Shown: in pieces, positions 32,217 to 41,410 of the stretch
Numbering within the stretch: position 1 is the first letter of the stretch
How the letters are laid out: each line of letters opens with the position of its first letter
Assembly: GCA_002937775.1 (NCBI GenBank)
Contig: PTKO01000005.1
Span: forward strand, 1 to 46,410
DNA from: Alphaproteobacteria bacterium MarineAlpha6_Bin4
GTDB taxonomy: Bacteria; Pseudomonadota; Alphaproteobacteria; GCA-002720895
Direction of reading: 5' to 3'
DNA: 46,410 bases
Translations under genes and position numbers: made by a program
Notes under the pieces: generated by a model
The model's database searches: none
Told to the model about the DNA's origin: nothing
Seen by the model: the letters and a program-made list of their open reading frames with translations, nothing else

Positions 32217-33471
32217 TTTTATACTCTATTTTTTTTGGCAATTTTTTATTTATCCAAATTGCTTTTAAATCAAAAATTTTTCCATTTTTTTTTAATTTTT
32301 TACTAAAAAAAGAATATTTTAATTTTTTATAATCATCATGGGCTACTGCAAGAATAATCGTATCATAATTTTCTTTCTTATTAAGTGGAGTAATTTTTAA
32401 ACTTAATTTTTTTACTTCATTTAAATCGGCATATGTATCATTTACATAAACTTTATGGCCCTTTTTTTTTAATGATTTTATTAATTCTATAACTTTTGTA
32501 TTTCTAAGATCGCTTACATTCTCTTTAAAAGTTAACCCTAGAATCAAAATTTTATTTTTCCTACTTATTTTACTATTTATAAAATCAGCTAAGAATATAG
32601 GAAAATTATTGTTAACCTTTCTACCAGATAAAATTAAACTTGGACTAATATTTTTTCTTTTTGCTAAATAAGCTAAATAATAAGGATCAACCCCTATGCA
32701 ATGACCACCTACAAATCCTGGTTTAAAATTAAGAAAATTCCATTTTGTTTGTGCAGCTTTTAAAACATCAAAAATATTTATATCAATCTTTTTAAAAAGC
32801 TTGGTTATTTCATTAATAAATGCAACATTTATATCTCTTTGAGTATTTTCAATAACTTTTGCAGCTTCAGCAGTTTTAATATCCTTAGCTATAAAAATTT
32901 TATTTGAATTAATTTTGCCATAGATTCTTTTTAAAGTTAAAACAGTTTTTCTACAATCTCCTGATATAACTTTAATGATTTTATCTACTGTATGTAATTT
33001 GTCTCCGGGATTCATTCGCTCTGGAGAGTAACCTAAATAAAAATCTTTGCCAGAAACTAACTTTGAATATTTTTCTATTTCTGGACCACAAATTTCTTCA
33101 GTAACTCCTGGATAAACTGTACTTTCAAATACAACTATTGAATTTTTTTTAATAATTTTACCTATATCTTTACAAGATTCTAGTACAGGTTTTAAATCTG
33201 GTTTGTTGGTTCTAGTAACTGGAGTTGGTACAGTTACAATAAATATATCTGAATTTTTTAAATCTTTTATATCAGTAGAGTATTTTAATTTTGTTTTTTT
33301 TAAATCCTTGTAGCTTACTTCATTGTTTTTATCTAAAAAACTTTTTAAATCTTTTATTCTTTGTATATTTTTATCATACCCTAAAACATTAAAATATTTA
33401 GACAACATTACTGCTAGTGGAAGACCAACATAGCCTAAACCAAAAATAGAAATATTTAAATTGTTTCCCAT
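32209..33471 (-). CDS. Nucleotide-sugar dehydrogenase (UDP-HexNAc 6-dehydrogenase, WbpA/TviB/WecC type)
   Basis: ISIFGLGYVGLPLAVMLSKYF, VVFESTVYPGVTEEICGP, GYSPERMNPGDKLHTV, GGHCIGVDPYYLAYLA. Confidence 0.88.
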   Translation of the reverse strand: MGNNLNISIFGLGYVGLPLAVMLSKYFNVLGYDKNIQRIKDLKSFLDKNNEVSYKDLKKTKLKYSTDIKDLKNSDIFIVTVPTPVTRTNKPDLKPVLESCKDIGKIIKKNSIVVFESTVYPGVTEEICGPEIEKYSKLVSGKDFYLGYSPERMNPGDKLHTVDKIIKVISGDCRKTVLTLKRIYGKINSNKIFIAKDIKTAEAAKVIENTQRDINVAFINEITKLFKKIDINIFDVLKAAQTKWNFLNFKPGFVGGHCIGVDPYYLAYLAKRKNISPSLILSGRKVNNNFPIFLADFINSKISRKNKILILGLTFKENVSDLRNTKVIELIKSLKKKGHKVYVNDTYADLNEVKKLSLKITPLNKKENYDTIILAVAHDDYKKLKYSFFSKKLKKNGKIFDLKAIWINKKLPKKIEYKTI

Positions 33472-33502
33472 CTTTAATATTTAGAAATGTTAATATAGTA
33501 AT

Positions 33503-33520
33503 TTATGTTGCAAAACATAA
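33503..33520. promoter_or_regulatory. Perfect inverted repeat (7-bp arms, GCAA centre) in a divergent promoter region
   Basis: TTATGTT-GCAA-AACATAA at 33503-33520 in the 80-bp gap between divergent genes. Confidence 0.5.
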
Positions 33521-33537
33521 CGATTATTTGCTATGAA
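33508..33537 (+). promoter_or_regulatory. Candidate extended -10 promoter for waaA
   Basis: TTGCAA (33508-33513), 18-bp spacer, TGC-TATGAA (-10 at 33532-33537), ATG at 33552; by-eye match. Confidence 0.35.
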
Positions 33538-33551
33538 TGAATAAAAAATAA

Positions 33552-34820
33552 ATGGCTAGTTTTTTACTTCTTATATATAAATTTTTATCAATAATTTTTA
33601 CACCTGTTGTAATTATTATTGTTTTACTAAGAGTTTTACAAGGTAAAGAAATAAGTTCTAGAATTAAAGAAAGATTTGGATTTTCTTCAATAAAAAGACC
33701 TAATGGAAAATTAATTTGGATTAATGCTTCAAGTATAGGTGAATATCTTGCAACAATTTCTTTAATTAAAAAAATTAGAAAAATTAAACCAAAAACTAAA
33801 ATACTGCTTACTACAAATACTAAAACATCGGCTTTGCTAGCGAAAAAAATTACAGATAAAAATATCATTCATCAATTTACTCCTCAAGATAATATTTTAG
33901 TAATAAAGAAATTTCTTAATTATTGGAAACCATCTTTAGTACTTTGGATGGAATCTGAACTTTGGCCAATAATTTTAGATGAAACAAAAAAAAATGGGTT
34001 AAAAATGATATTACTTAATGGAAGAATGTCAGATAAATCTTTTAATAATTGGAGTTACTTTAAATTATTTTTTAAAAAGATTATTTCAAATTTCGATTTA
34101 ATTTTAACCATGTCCAAATTTGATAGAAATAATTTTAAAAAACTTGGTGCAAAAAATTTAGATTTTATAGGTAATTTAAAGTTTAGTAATGAAATTCAAA
34201 ATCATAACAAATTGCTTGAAAAGAAAATAAAAAAAATAATTTTTAATCGCCCTGTCTGGTTAGCTGCCTCTACGCATATAGGCGAAGAGATGTTTGCTGC
34301 AAATCTTCATTCAAAGTTAAAAAGGAATTTAAATTTAAAAAATTTATTAACAATTATTGTTCCAAGAAATGTAAAACGTTCATCGGGAATAAAAAAAAAA
34401 ATTAAATCTATAATTGTAAATACTAAAAAGCTTAAGGAAAATTTAGTTAATAAGAATACAGAAATAATAATTGATGACTCTATAGGGCAGCTAGAAATTT
34501 GGTACAAAAATGTAAAAACTGTATTTTTAGGAAAATCATACCCGCCAAAAGGAGGTCAGAATCCTATAGAACCTGCAAAAAATGGCTGTGTAATAATTTC
34601 TGGAAAAATGTCTAATTTTAAGGAAATAGAAGAAGAAATGTTGGCTAGAAAAAGTTTAATTATTAGTAATAACTTTTCTGGATTTTATAATAAAATTAAG
34701 GACTCTATTTTAGAAAAAAAATATACAAAAAAAATAGGTATTAACGCTAAAAAATTTGTAAAGTCAAAAGACTTTGTTTTGGATAAAACAATAAATAAAA
34801 TTAGAAAATATTTAGTCTAA
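33552..34820 (+). CDS. waaA: 3-deoxy-D-manno-octulosonic acid transferase
   Basis: LIWINASSIGEYLATISLIKKI, LLTTNTKTSALLAKK, LVLWMESELWPIIL, GGQNPIEPAKNGCVIISG. Confidence 0.93.
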   Translation: MASFLLLIYKFLSIIFTPVVIIIVLLRVLQGKEISSRIKERFGFSSIKRPNGKLIWINASSIGEYLATISLIKKIRKIKPKTKILLTTNTKTSALLAKKITDKNIIHQFTPQDNILVIKKFLNYWKPSLVLWMESELWPIILDETKKNGLKMILLNGRMSDKSFNNWSYFKLFFKKIISNFDLILTMSKFDRNNFKKLGAKNLDFIGNLKFSNEIQNHNKLLEKKIKKIIFNRPVWLAASTHIGEEMFAANLHSKLKRNLNLKNLLTIIVPRNVKRSSGIKKKIKSIIVNTKKLKENLVNKNTEIIIDDSIGQLEIWYKNVKTVFLGKSYPPKGGQNPIEPAKNGCVIISGKMSNFKEIEEEMLARKSLIISNNFSGFYNKIKDSILEKKYTKKIGINAKKFVKSKDFVLDKTINKIRKYLV

Positions 34821-36109
34821 TTATTTCCAATTGAATGATATTGAAAACCAAGTTTAACAATATCTTTAGAATAAATATTTCTTAAATCTAAAATTACAGG
34901 TTTTTTCATCAACTTTTTTACTTTTAAAAGATCTAAATTTTTAAATTGGTTCCACTCTGTAACAATTATTAGTAAGTTTGTATTTTTTAAAGCTTCATAC
35001 TCGTCATTGCAAAATTCTATAGATTTAGATAATTCTTTTTTTGCATTCTTCATTCCTTGAGGATCATAAATTTTTATTTTAGCTTTTGTTTTTCCTATAT
35101 CTCTAGCTAATTTTATTCCTGGGCTTTCTCTTACATCATCTGTCTCTGGTTTAAAACTAATACCTAATATACAAATTTGGATATTGTTAAATTTATTTTT
35201 TGTAATTTTTTTTACTCTTTGAAATAATGATTTTACTCTTAAATCATTTGCTCTATCTACTGCTTTAGCTATTTTTAGATCAGTAGAATTTTTATTACCT
35301 TGGTAAATTAATGATTTAACATCTTTTGGAAAACAAGAACCCCCATAGCCAGGGCCTGGATGCAAAAATTTTGCTCCTATTCTTCCATCTAGCCCGATTG
35401 CTTTAGCAACTGTTTCCACTTCTGCCCCTATGTTCTCACACAAATCAGCAATTTCATTTATAAAAGTAATTTTTGTAGCTAAAAAAGAATTGTTTGCATA
35501 TTTTATTATTTCTGCTGTTTCATTGTTAGTTACTACATAAGGTCTCTTTAACTTTTTATAAATTTTTTTTAGAATTTTTTCAGCTTTTTTAGTTCTGCAA
35601 CCAATTATAATTTTATCTGGTCTCATAAAATCATTTATTGCTGCCCCTTCTCTTAAAAATTCAGGATTAGAAACAACATCAAAAGATTTAATAGAATTAT
35701 TTTTTTTCAGAGAATTTTCAATCCGTTTAGATGTTCCAACGGGAACAGTGGACTTAGAAACTACAACAGTATATCCTTTTATTTTTTTTGATATATCTTT
35801 TGAAACTTGATCAACAAAACTTAAATTACTTTCGCCATTTTTTTTTGGTGGTGTCCCAACGCAAATAAATATTACATCTGAAGTAGAAATATTTTCTGAA
35901 AATTCATTTGTAAAATTTAACCTATTACTTTTTAAATTTTTTCTAAAAAGATCCTCTAGTCCTGGTTCATAAAAAGGTATTTTTCCAAATTTAAGATCTC
36001 TTAATTTTTCAGTATCTTTTTCAATACATATAACATTAAAACCAAAGTCTGCTAAACAAACAGCTTGGACAAGACCGACGTATCCTGCTCCTATAATAGT
36101 TATCTTCAT
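34817..36109 (-). CDS. ugd: UDP-glucose 6-dehydrogenase family protein
   Basis: ITIIGAGYVGLVQAVCLADFGFNVICIEKD, VSNPEFLREGAAINDFMRPDKIIIG, GPGYGGSCFPKDVKSLIYQ. Confidence 0.93.
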   Translation of the reverse strand: MKITIIGAGYVGLVQAVCLADFGFNVICIEKDTEKLRDLKFGKIPFYEPGLEDLFRKNLKSNRLNFTNEFSENISTSDVIFICVGTPPKKNGESNLSFVDQVSKDISKKIKGYTVVVSKSTVPVGTSKRIENSLKKNNSIKSFDVVSNPEFLREGAAINDFMRPDKIIIGCRTKKAEKILKKIYKKLKRPYVVTNNETAEIIKYANNSFLATKITFINEIADLCENIGAEVETVAKAIGLDGRIGAKFLHPGPGYGGSCFPKDVKSLIYQGNKNSTDLKIAKAVDRANDLRVKSLFQRVKKITKNKFNNIQICILGISFKPETDDVRESPGIKLARDIGKTKAKIKIYDPQGMKNAKKELSKSIEFCNDEYEALKNTNLLIIVTEWNQFKNLDLLKVKKLMKKPVILDLRNIYSKDIVKLGFQYHSIGNN

Positions 36110-36115
36110 TATTAT

Positions 36116-36616
36116 TTAATTAAGTGGGATCGAATATGTAAAAAGAAAGGTTTCTGTTCCAGGATTATTTTCATCAAGACTAGCATTAGACAAATGGTGA
36201 ACTTCAGCTCCTATTCGACTTCCGTTTTTTCTTCTATATGCTATATCCAAACCCGACCTAAATTCAATTATATGCCCAAGTTCTTTTCCATCACCTTTTT
36301 CGTACAATCCTGGAGCAAAACTAGGGGTTATCACAATTTTATCAGTTAAGTAAAGGTCAATTCTAATTCCAGCATAAATATGAAAACCGTGATCCGTATT
36401 TACTAAACCGCCAACCATTGGTTTAAATGGGCCGTATCTAGTCCCATGCCTATATTCTATATTAAATAATCCTGATGTTTGACTATCATTCCAGTCCCAC
36501 GCACCTGCGCCAAATGTAAGTAAATTTTTGTCATTCTTTTCACCAGCAATAGAAATTTTATTAATAAAAAATAAAATAAAAAATAAATTAATAATTAAAA
36601 TTATTTTTTTTAACAT
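36116..36616 (-). CDS. PagL-like acyloxyacyl hydrolase / lipid A 3-O-deacylase family outer-membrane protein (second copy)
   Basis: Signal peptide, LTFGAGAWDWNDSQTSGLFNIEYRHG, VHHLSNASLDENNPGTETFLFTYSIPLN (HxSNA motif). Confidence 0.78.
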   Translation of the reverse strand: MLKKIILIINLFFILFFINKISIAGEKNDKNLLTFGAGAWDWNDSQTSGLFNIEYRHGTRYGPFKPMVGGLVNTDHGFHIYAGIRIDLYLTDKIVITPSFAPGLYEKGDGKELGHIIEFRSGLDIAYRRKNGSRIGAEVHHLSNASLDENNPGTETFLFTYSIPLN

Positions 36617-36624
36617 AATTTAAA

Positions 36625-37137
36625 TCAAGCAGCGCTTTTTAAAATATTTTCAAGTTCTTTTGCTGCAGTTTCTTTATCTAGTTTTTTCATAGCAGCAAGT
36701 TCTCTAGCTAATCTATCTAAAGCATTCGAATAGATTTGTTTTTCACTAAAAGAAGCCTCATCAAAAGAATCTTTTTTATACAATTCTTTTAATACCTCAG
36801 CTATAGAAACTAAATTTCCTGATAAAATTTTTGCTTCATATTCTTGTGCTCTTCTGCTCCACATTGTTTTTCTTTTCTTTTTACTTTTTGATTTAAGAAT
36901 TGTTATAGCGTCATTAAGCCTATTTGTTGTGCTTAATTTTCTTAAACCCAAACTTTTAATTTTTTCAACAGGAACCCTTAAAACAACTTTTTCATTTATT
37001 GATATTATAAGAATTTGAATTCGTTTACCGTTAATAATTTCTTTTTTTATTGCTAAGATTTTTCCTGGTCCATAAGAAGGGTAAACAACATAATCTCCTT
37101 TATTAAACTTCAAATTAGCAACTTTTTTCTTTACCAT
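36625..37137 (-). CDS. carD: CarD family transcriptional regulator
   Basis: FNKGDYVVYPSYGPGKILAIKKEIINGKRIQILIISI, MWSRRAQEYEAKILSGNLVSIAEVLKELY. Confidence 0.94.
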   Translation of the reverse strand: MVKKKVANLKFNKGDYVVYPSYGPGKILAIKKEIINGKRIQILIISINEKVVLRVPVEKIKSLGLRKLSTTNRLNDAITILKSKSKKKRKTMWSRRAQEYEAKILSGNLVSIAEVLKELYKKDSFDEASFSEKQIYSNALDRLARELAAMKKLDKETAAKELENILKSAA

Positions 37138-37479
37138 TTATTCTCCTTTTCCTGGATTTTCGCTAAACTCATTTTTTTTATCTTTTTCTTTTGCCCATTT
37201 TTCTTGTTCTTCTTTAGTATAAGATTCTTTTTTCTTAGATATATTTGGCCACTTTTCTGAAAAGTCTTTGTTTATATCAACCCAATCTTTTGCATTTTCG
37301 TCACTATCAGGTGTTATTGCTTCAACTGGACATTCTGGTTCGCAAACTCCGCAATCTATACATTCATCTGGATGAATAACCAACATGTTTTCTCCTTCAT
37401 AAAAGCAATCTACAGGACAAACTTCTACACAGTCAGTATATTTACATTTAATACATTTTTGATTAACAACGTAGGGCAT
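37138..37479 (-). CDS. fdxA: Ferredoxin FdxA (3Fe-4S/4Fe-4S)
   Basis: [55 protein letters not shown]. Confidence 0.96.
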   Translation of the reverse strand: MPYVVNQKCIKCKYTDCVEVCPVDCFYEGENMLVIHPDECIDCGVCEPECPVEAITPDSDENAKDWVDINKDFSEKWPNISKKKESYTKEEQEKWAKEKDKKNEFSENPGKGE

Positions 37480-37499
37480 AAAGTAAAAGTTATATTATA

Positions 37500-40073
37500 T
37501 CACAAATTATTATAGTTTTGGGTATTTTCTTCGTTACAAATCTGTTTCAAAACATAAGGTAAAATGCCACCATTTGTTAAATATTCAAGTTCTTTTTTGC
37601 TATCAATTCTTAGCTTTATTCTAATAATTTTTTTTTCTTTATTTTTATATTTAATTAAGCACTTTATGATTTTGTTAGGTTTTAAATCTGTTTCTAAATC
37701 TAAAAAATCAAAAGTTTCTGAACCAGAAATTTTAAGATTTTTTACATTATCTCGTCCTATAAATTGCAGTGGCAATATCCCCATTCCAATTAAATTAGTT
37801 CTATGAATTCTTTCAATAGTTTCAAATAATACTGCTTTAACACCTAATAAACTAACACCTTTTGCTGCCCAATCTCTTGAAGAGCCAGTTCCGTATTCCT
37901 TGCCAGCAATAATTACTGATGGAACATTCATTTTTTTATACTTTCTTGATAATTCATAAACAGAAGGAATTTCCATATTAGAAAAAATTCCTCTCATCAT
38001 AACTTCATGATTTCCTCTTCTTGCACCATAAGTATTAAAATCAAAAGCTTTAACTTTATTTTTCTTTAAATATTTTGAAGTAAGCGAATCTATTTTTATT
38101 CTTCCAGCAGGAGAGATATGGTCGGTAGTAACAGAATCGCCTAAAAGAGCAATAACTCTAGCATTTAAAATATTATTAATTTTTTTATTGTTTATTAAAT
38201 CAAAAAAAGGTGGTTTTTTTATATATGTGCTTTTTTTTGACCATTTATACAAATAAGATTTAGCAAGTTTAGTTTTTTTGTTCCATTCTTTTTCTCCTTT
38301 AAAAATTTTTGAATATCTTTCTTTATAAATTTTTGGTGATAAAATTTTTTTCAGAACTGAATTAATTTCATTTTGTTTTGGCCATATATCTTTTAAAAAA
38401 ACTTTTTTATTATTTTTGTCTAATCCAAGCGGTTCTTTGTAAAAATTAATATTGATATTCCCGAATATTGCAAATGCAATAACTAGTGGGGGTGAAGCCA
38501 AATAATTTGCTTTTACTAAAGAATTAATTCTTCCTTCAAAATTTCTATTTCCTGATAATACTGAACAAACTTTAAGTTTATCTTTAATAATTTTTTTTTC
38601 AATTTTGTCCTCAAGAGGTCCTGAATTACCGATACATGTTGTACAACCATACCCGACTAAATTAAATCCTAAATTATCTAAATATTTTTGTAAATTTGCT
38701 TTCTTTAAATAATCGGTTACAACCTTACTACCTGGTGCTAAAGAAGTTTTAACCCATGGTTTTGTTTTTAATCCTAACTTACATGCTTTTTTTGCTAACA
38801 ATGCTGCGGCAACCATTAAATTAGGATTAGAAGTATTTGTACAACTAGTAATTGCTGCAATAGAAATACTTCCATTGCCAAAATATTTATTAGATTTCTC
38901 CTTTAAATTATAATTTTTTTTAAAATTTTTTGATACTTCAGGTAATTTAACTAAATCTTGTGGTCTTTTTGGACCTGCTAATGATGTCTCAATTTTATCT
39001 AATTCAAAAATTATCTTTTTATTATATTTTATATTTTTATTACTTTTTTCATTAAATAAATTTTGTAATTTTAGATACTTCTTTACCAAGTTAATATGCT
39101 CGTTGCTTCTTGCAGTTAATTTTAAATAATTAATTGTTACATTGTCGACTGGAAAAAAACCGCATGTTGCTCCGTATTCTGGAGCCATATTAGAAATAGT
39201 TGCTCTATCAGGTAAGGAAAGATTTTTTAAGCCTTCTCCAAAAAATTCCACAAATTTTCCTACAACATTTTTTTTCCTCAAAAGATTTGTCAAACTTAAT
39301 ACTAAATCGGTAGCCGTAACTCCTTCCTTTAATTTGTTTTTTAAATTTATTCCTATAACTTCTGGAACTGTTATTGATATTGGTTGATTTAACATAGCTG
39401 ATTCTGCTTCAATTCCTCCAACTCCCCAACCAAGTACTCCCAAAGCATTAATCATAGTTGTATGACTGTCGGTTCCAACTAATGTATCAGGATAAACCAA
39501 TGTGCCATTAGTTGTTTTCTTATCAAAAACAACTTTAGCCAAATATTCTAGATTGACCTGATGGCATATACCATTTCCAGGAGGAATAACTTTAAAATTT
39601 TGGAAAGATGACTGGCTCCATTTTAAAAAGTCATACCTTTCTGAATTTTCTTCAAATTCTCTTGAAACATTCTTTTTAAGGGCTTGATTGCTACCAAAAA
39701 AATTTACATTTATTGAATGATCTACAACTAGATCTACAGGAATAAATGGGTTAATTTTTTTTACATTTTGTCCCATTTTAGAGATTTTATCTCGCATAGC
39801 TGCTAAATCTACTATTGCTGGAATTCCAGTAAAATCCTGCATTAATATTCTTGAGGGTTTAAAAAAGATTTCTGATGATTTAGAGTTTTTTATCAAATTT
39901 TTAATTTGATCCAAATTATCAATTTGGTTTCGTAAAAGGTTTTCAAGTAAAATTCTTGTTGAAAATGGAAGATTTTGAACCTTAAAATTAGTTTTTTCTT
40001 CAAACTCCTTTAAGCTGTAGTAATGATAAACTTTATTATTTAATGTAAAATTTTTTATAATATTTAAATTCAT
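37500..40073 (-). CDS. acnA: Aconitate hydratase A
   Basis: LVVDHSINVNFFG, VGTDSHTTMINALGVLGWGVGGIEAE, ITSCTNTSNPNLM, GYGCTTCIGNSGPL, GSSRDWAAKGVSLLGVKAV. Confidence 0.97.
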   Translation of the reverse strand: MNLNIIKNFTLNNKVYHYYSLKEFEEKTNFKVQNLPFSTRILLENLLRNQIDNLDQIKNLIKNSKSSEIFFKPSRILMQDFTGIPAIVDLAAMRDKISKMGQNVKKINPFIPVDLVVDHSINVNFFGSNQALKKNVSREFEENSERYDFLKWSQSSFQNFKVIPPGNGICHQVNLEYLAKVVFDKKTTNGTLVYPDTLVGTDSHTTMINALGVLGWGVGGIEAESAMLNQPISITVPEVIGINLKNKLKEGVTATDLVLSLTNLLRKKNVVGKFVEFFGEGLKNLSLPDRATISNMAPEYGATCGFFPVDNVTINYLKLTARSNEHINLVKKYLKLQNLFNEKSNKNIKYNKKIIFELDKIETSLAGPKRPQDLVKLPEVSKNFKKNYNLKEKSNKYFGNGSISIAAITSCTNTSNPNLMVAAALLAKKACKLGLKTKPWVKTSLAPGSKVVTDYLKKANLQKYLDNLGFNLVGYGCTTCIGNSGPLEDKIEKKIIKDKLKVCSVLSGNRNFEGRINSLVKANYLASPPLVIAFAIFGNININFYKEPLGLDKNNKKVFLKDIWPKQNEINSVLKKILSPKIYKERYSKIFKGEKEWNKKTKLAKSYLYKWSKKSTYIKKPPFFDLINNKKINNILNARVIALLGDSVTTDHISPAGRIKIDSLTSKYLKKNKVKAFDFNTYGARRGNHEVMMRGIFSNMEIPSVYELSRKYKKMNVPSVIIAGKEYGTGSSRDWAAKGVSLLGVKAVLFETIERIHRTNLIGMGILPLQFIGRDNVKNLKISGSETFDFLDLETDLKPNKIIKCLIKYKNKEKKIIRIKLRIDSKKELEYLTNGGILPYVLKQICNEENTQNYNNL

Positions 40074-40120
40074 AGAATTTCTTTATTGATTACAATATAA
40101 AACTTAATTAAATAAATTTA

Positions 40121-40726
40121 ATGTCTTTTTTTGAAGCAAAAAATATTTCCTGTATTAGAGGCAACAAATTATTATTTAAAAACCTCAATTTTAAGCTTTT
40201 TAATAAAGAGCTACTTCATATTAAAGGCTCAAATGGCTCGGGCAAAACATCTTTATTGAAAATTTTAAGTGGATTATTAAAACCTATATCTGGATCAATA
40301 AAATTAAATAAAAAAAATATAAATCTTTCAAAAGATAGTTACTTTAAAGAATTTGAGTATATTGGGCATGAAAATGCTATAAAAAGTGCTTTGACAGTTA
40401 GGGAAAATTTAAATTTTTTTATTAGTATCAATAAAAGTTTAGAAAAAAGAAAATTAGAAGTAGCTGTACAAGTTTTTAATTTAAGAAATTTATTGGATAT
40501 TAAAATTGAAAATTTATCTTCAGGTGAAAAACGAAGAGTTTCGCTTTCTAGGTTAATATTATCTAAAAGTAAAATTTGGTTTTTAGATGAGCCAACTACA
40601 AGTTTAGATAAAAAAAATAATTCAATTTTTTTTAAAATTTTAAAAGAGCATTTAAAATCCAATGGCTCAGCAATAATTGCGAGTCATGATGAAATAAAAA
40701 TAAAAAAGAAAAATGTTAATTTATAA
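40121..40726 (+). CDS. ccmA: Heme exporter ATP-binding protein CcmA
   Basis: IKGSNGSGKTSLLKILSGLLKP, LSSGEKRRVSLSRLIL, WFLDEPTTSLD; directly upstream of ccmB. Confidence 0.93.
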   Translation: MSFFEAKNISCIRGNKLLFKNLNFKLFNKELLHIKGSNGSGKTSLLKILSGLLKPISGSIKLNKKNINLSKDSYFKEFEYIGHENAIKSALTVRENLNFFISINKSLEKRKLEVAVQVFNLRNLLDIKIENLSSGEKRRVSLSRLILSKSKIWFLDEPTTSLDKKNNSIFFKILKEHLKSNGSAIIASHDEIKIKKKNVNL

Positions 40727-40744
40727 AATTAATTAGTACTAAAT

Positions 40745-41410
40745 ATGTTAGATTTTCTTAATTTAATTATTTCAGATATTAAAATTTCAATTAGAAAAAA
40801 AAATGAAAGCATAATATCTATATTTTTTTTTATATTTTCGATACTAATACTGCCTTTAATCTTTCAAGGAGACCAGAATATTCTTAAAAAGTTCTTAATT
40901 GGAATTATTTGGTTTTTAACACTATTAACTATAATTTTTTCAGTAGAAAAACTTTTTGAAAAAGATTATGAAGATGGGGTGTTGGATCAAATTTATATAT
41001 CTGGAGTTCCATTAGAAACAATTTTTTTATCAAAATCTTTATCTATTTGGATTATTACATGTTTTCCTATAGTTATTTTATCACCATTACTACTTTTACT
41101 TTTTAATTTACAAACAGATAAATTAATTAACATTTTTTTTTCACTTTTAATTGGAACGCCAATTTTATGCATGATTGGTTCTGTTACTTCAGCTTTAGTA
41201 CTTGGATTTAATAAGGGAAGCTCAGTTATATCTTTAATTACTTTACCACTTTATCTTCCAGTACTAATTTTTGGTATAGAAGCATCAAATTCTGAAATTA
41301 TTTTTAATCAAATCAGCCAGGAGTTTAAAATATTAATTGGATACTTGTTAATTGTTGTTGCTGTATCACCATGGATAGGAGGATTGGCACTTAGGCTAAA
41401 ATATAGATAA
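40745..41410 (+). CDS. ccmB: Heme exporter permease CcmB
   Basis: EKLFEKDYEDGVLDQIYISGVPLETIFLSKSLSIWI, LPLYLPVLIFG; multi-TM. Confidence 0.93.
   Translation: MLDFLNLIISDIKISIRKKNESIISIFFFIFSILILPLIFQGDQNILKKFLIGIIWFLTLLTIIFSVEKLFEKDYEDGVLDQIYISGVPLETIFLSKSLSIWIITCFPIVILSPLLLLLFNLQTDKLINIFFSLLIGTPILCMIGSVTSALVLGFNKGSSVISLITLPLYLPVLIFGIEASNSEIIFNQISQEFKILIGYLLIVVAVSPWIGGLALRLKYR

Noticed and set aside
36065-36349. Plus-strand ORF with cysteines spanning the ugd/PagL junction
   Set aside because: Antisense to both coding sequences; no motif.
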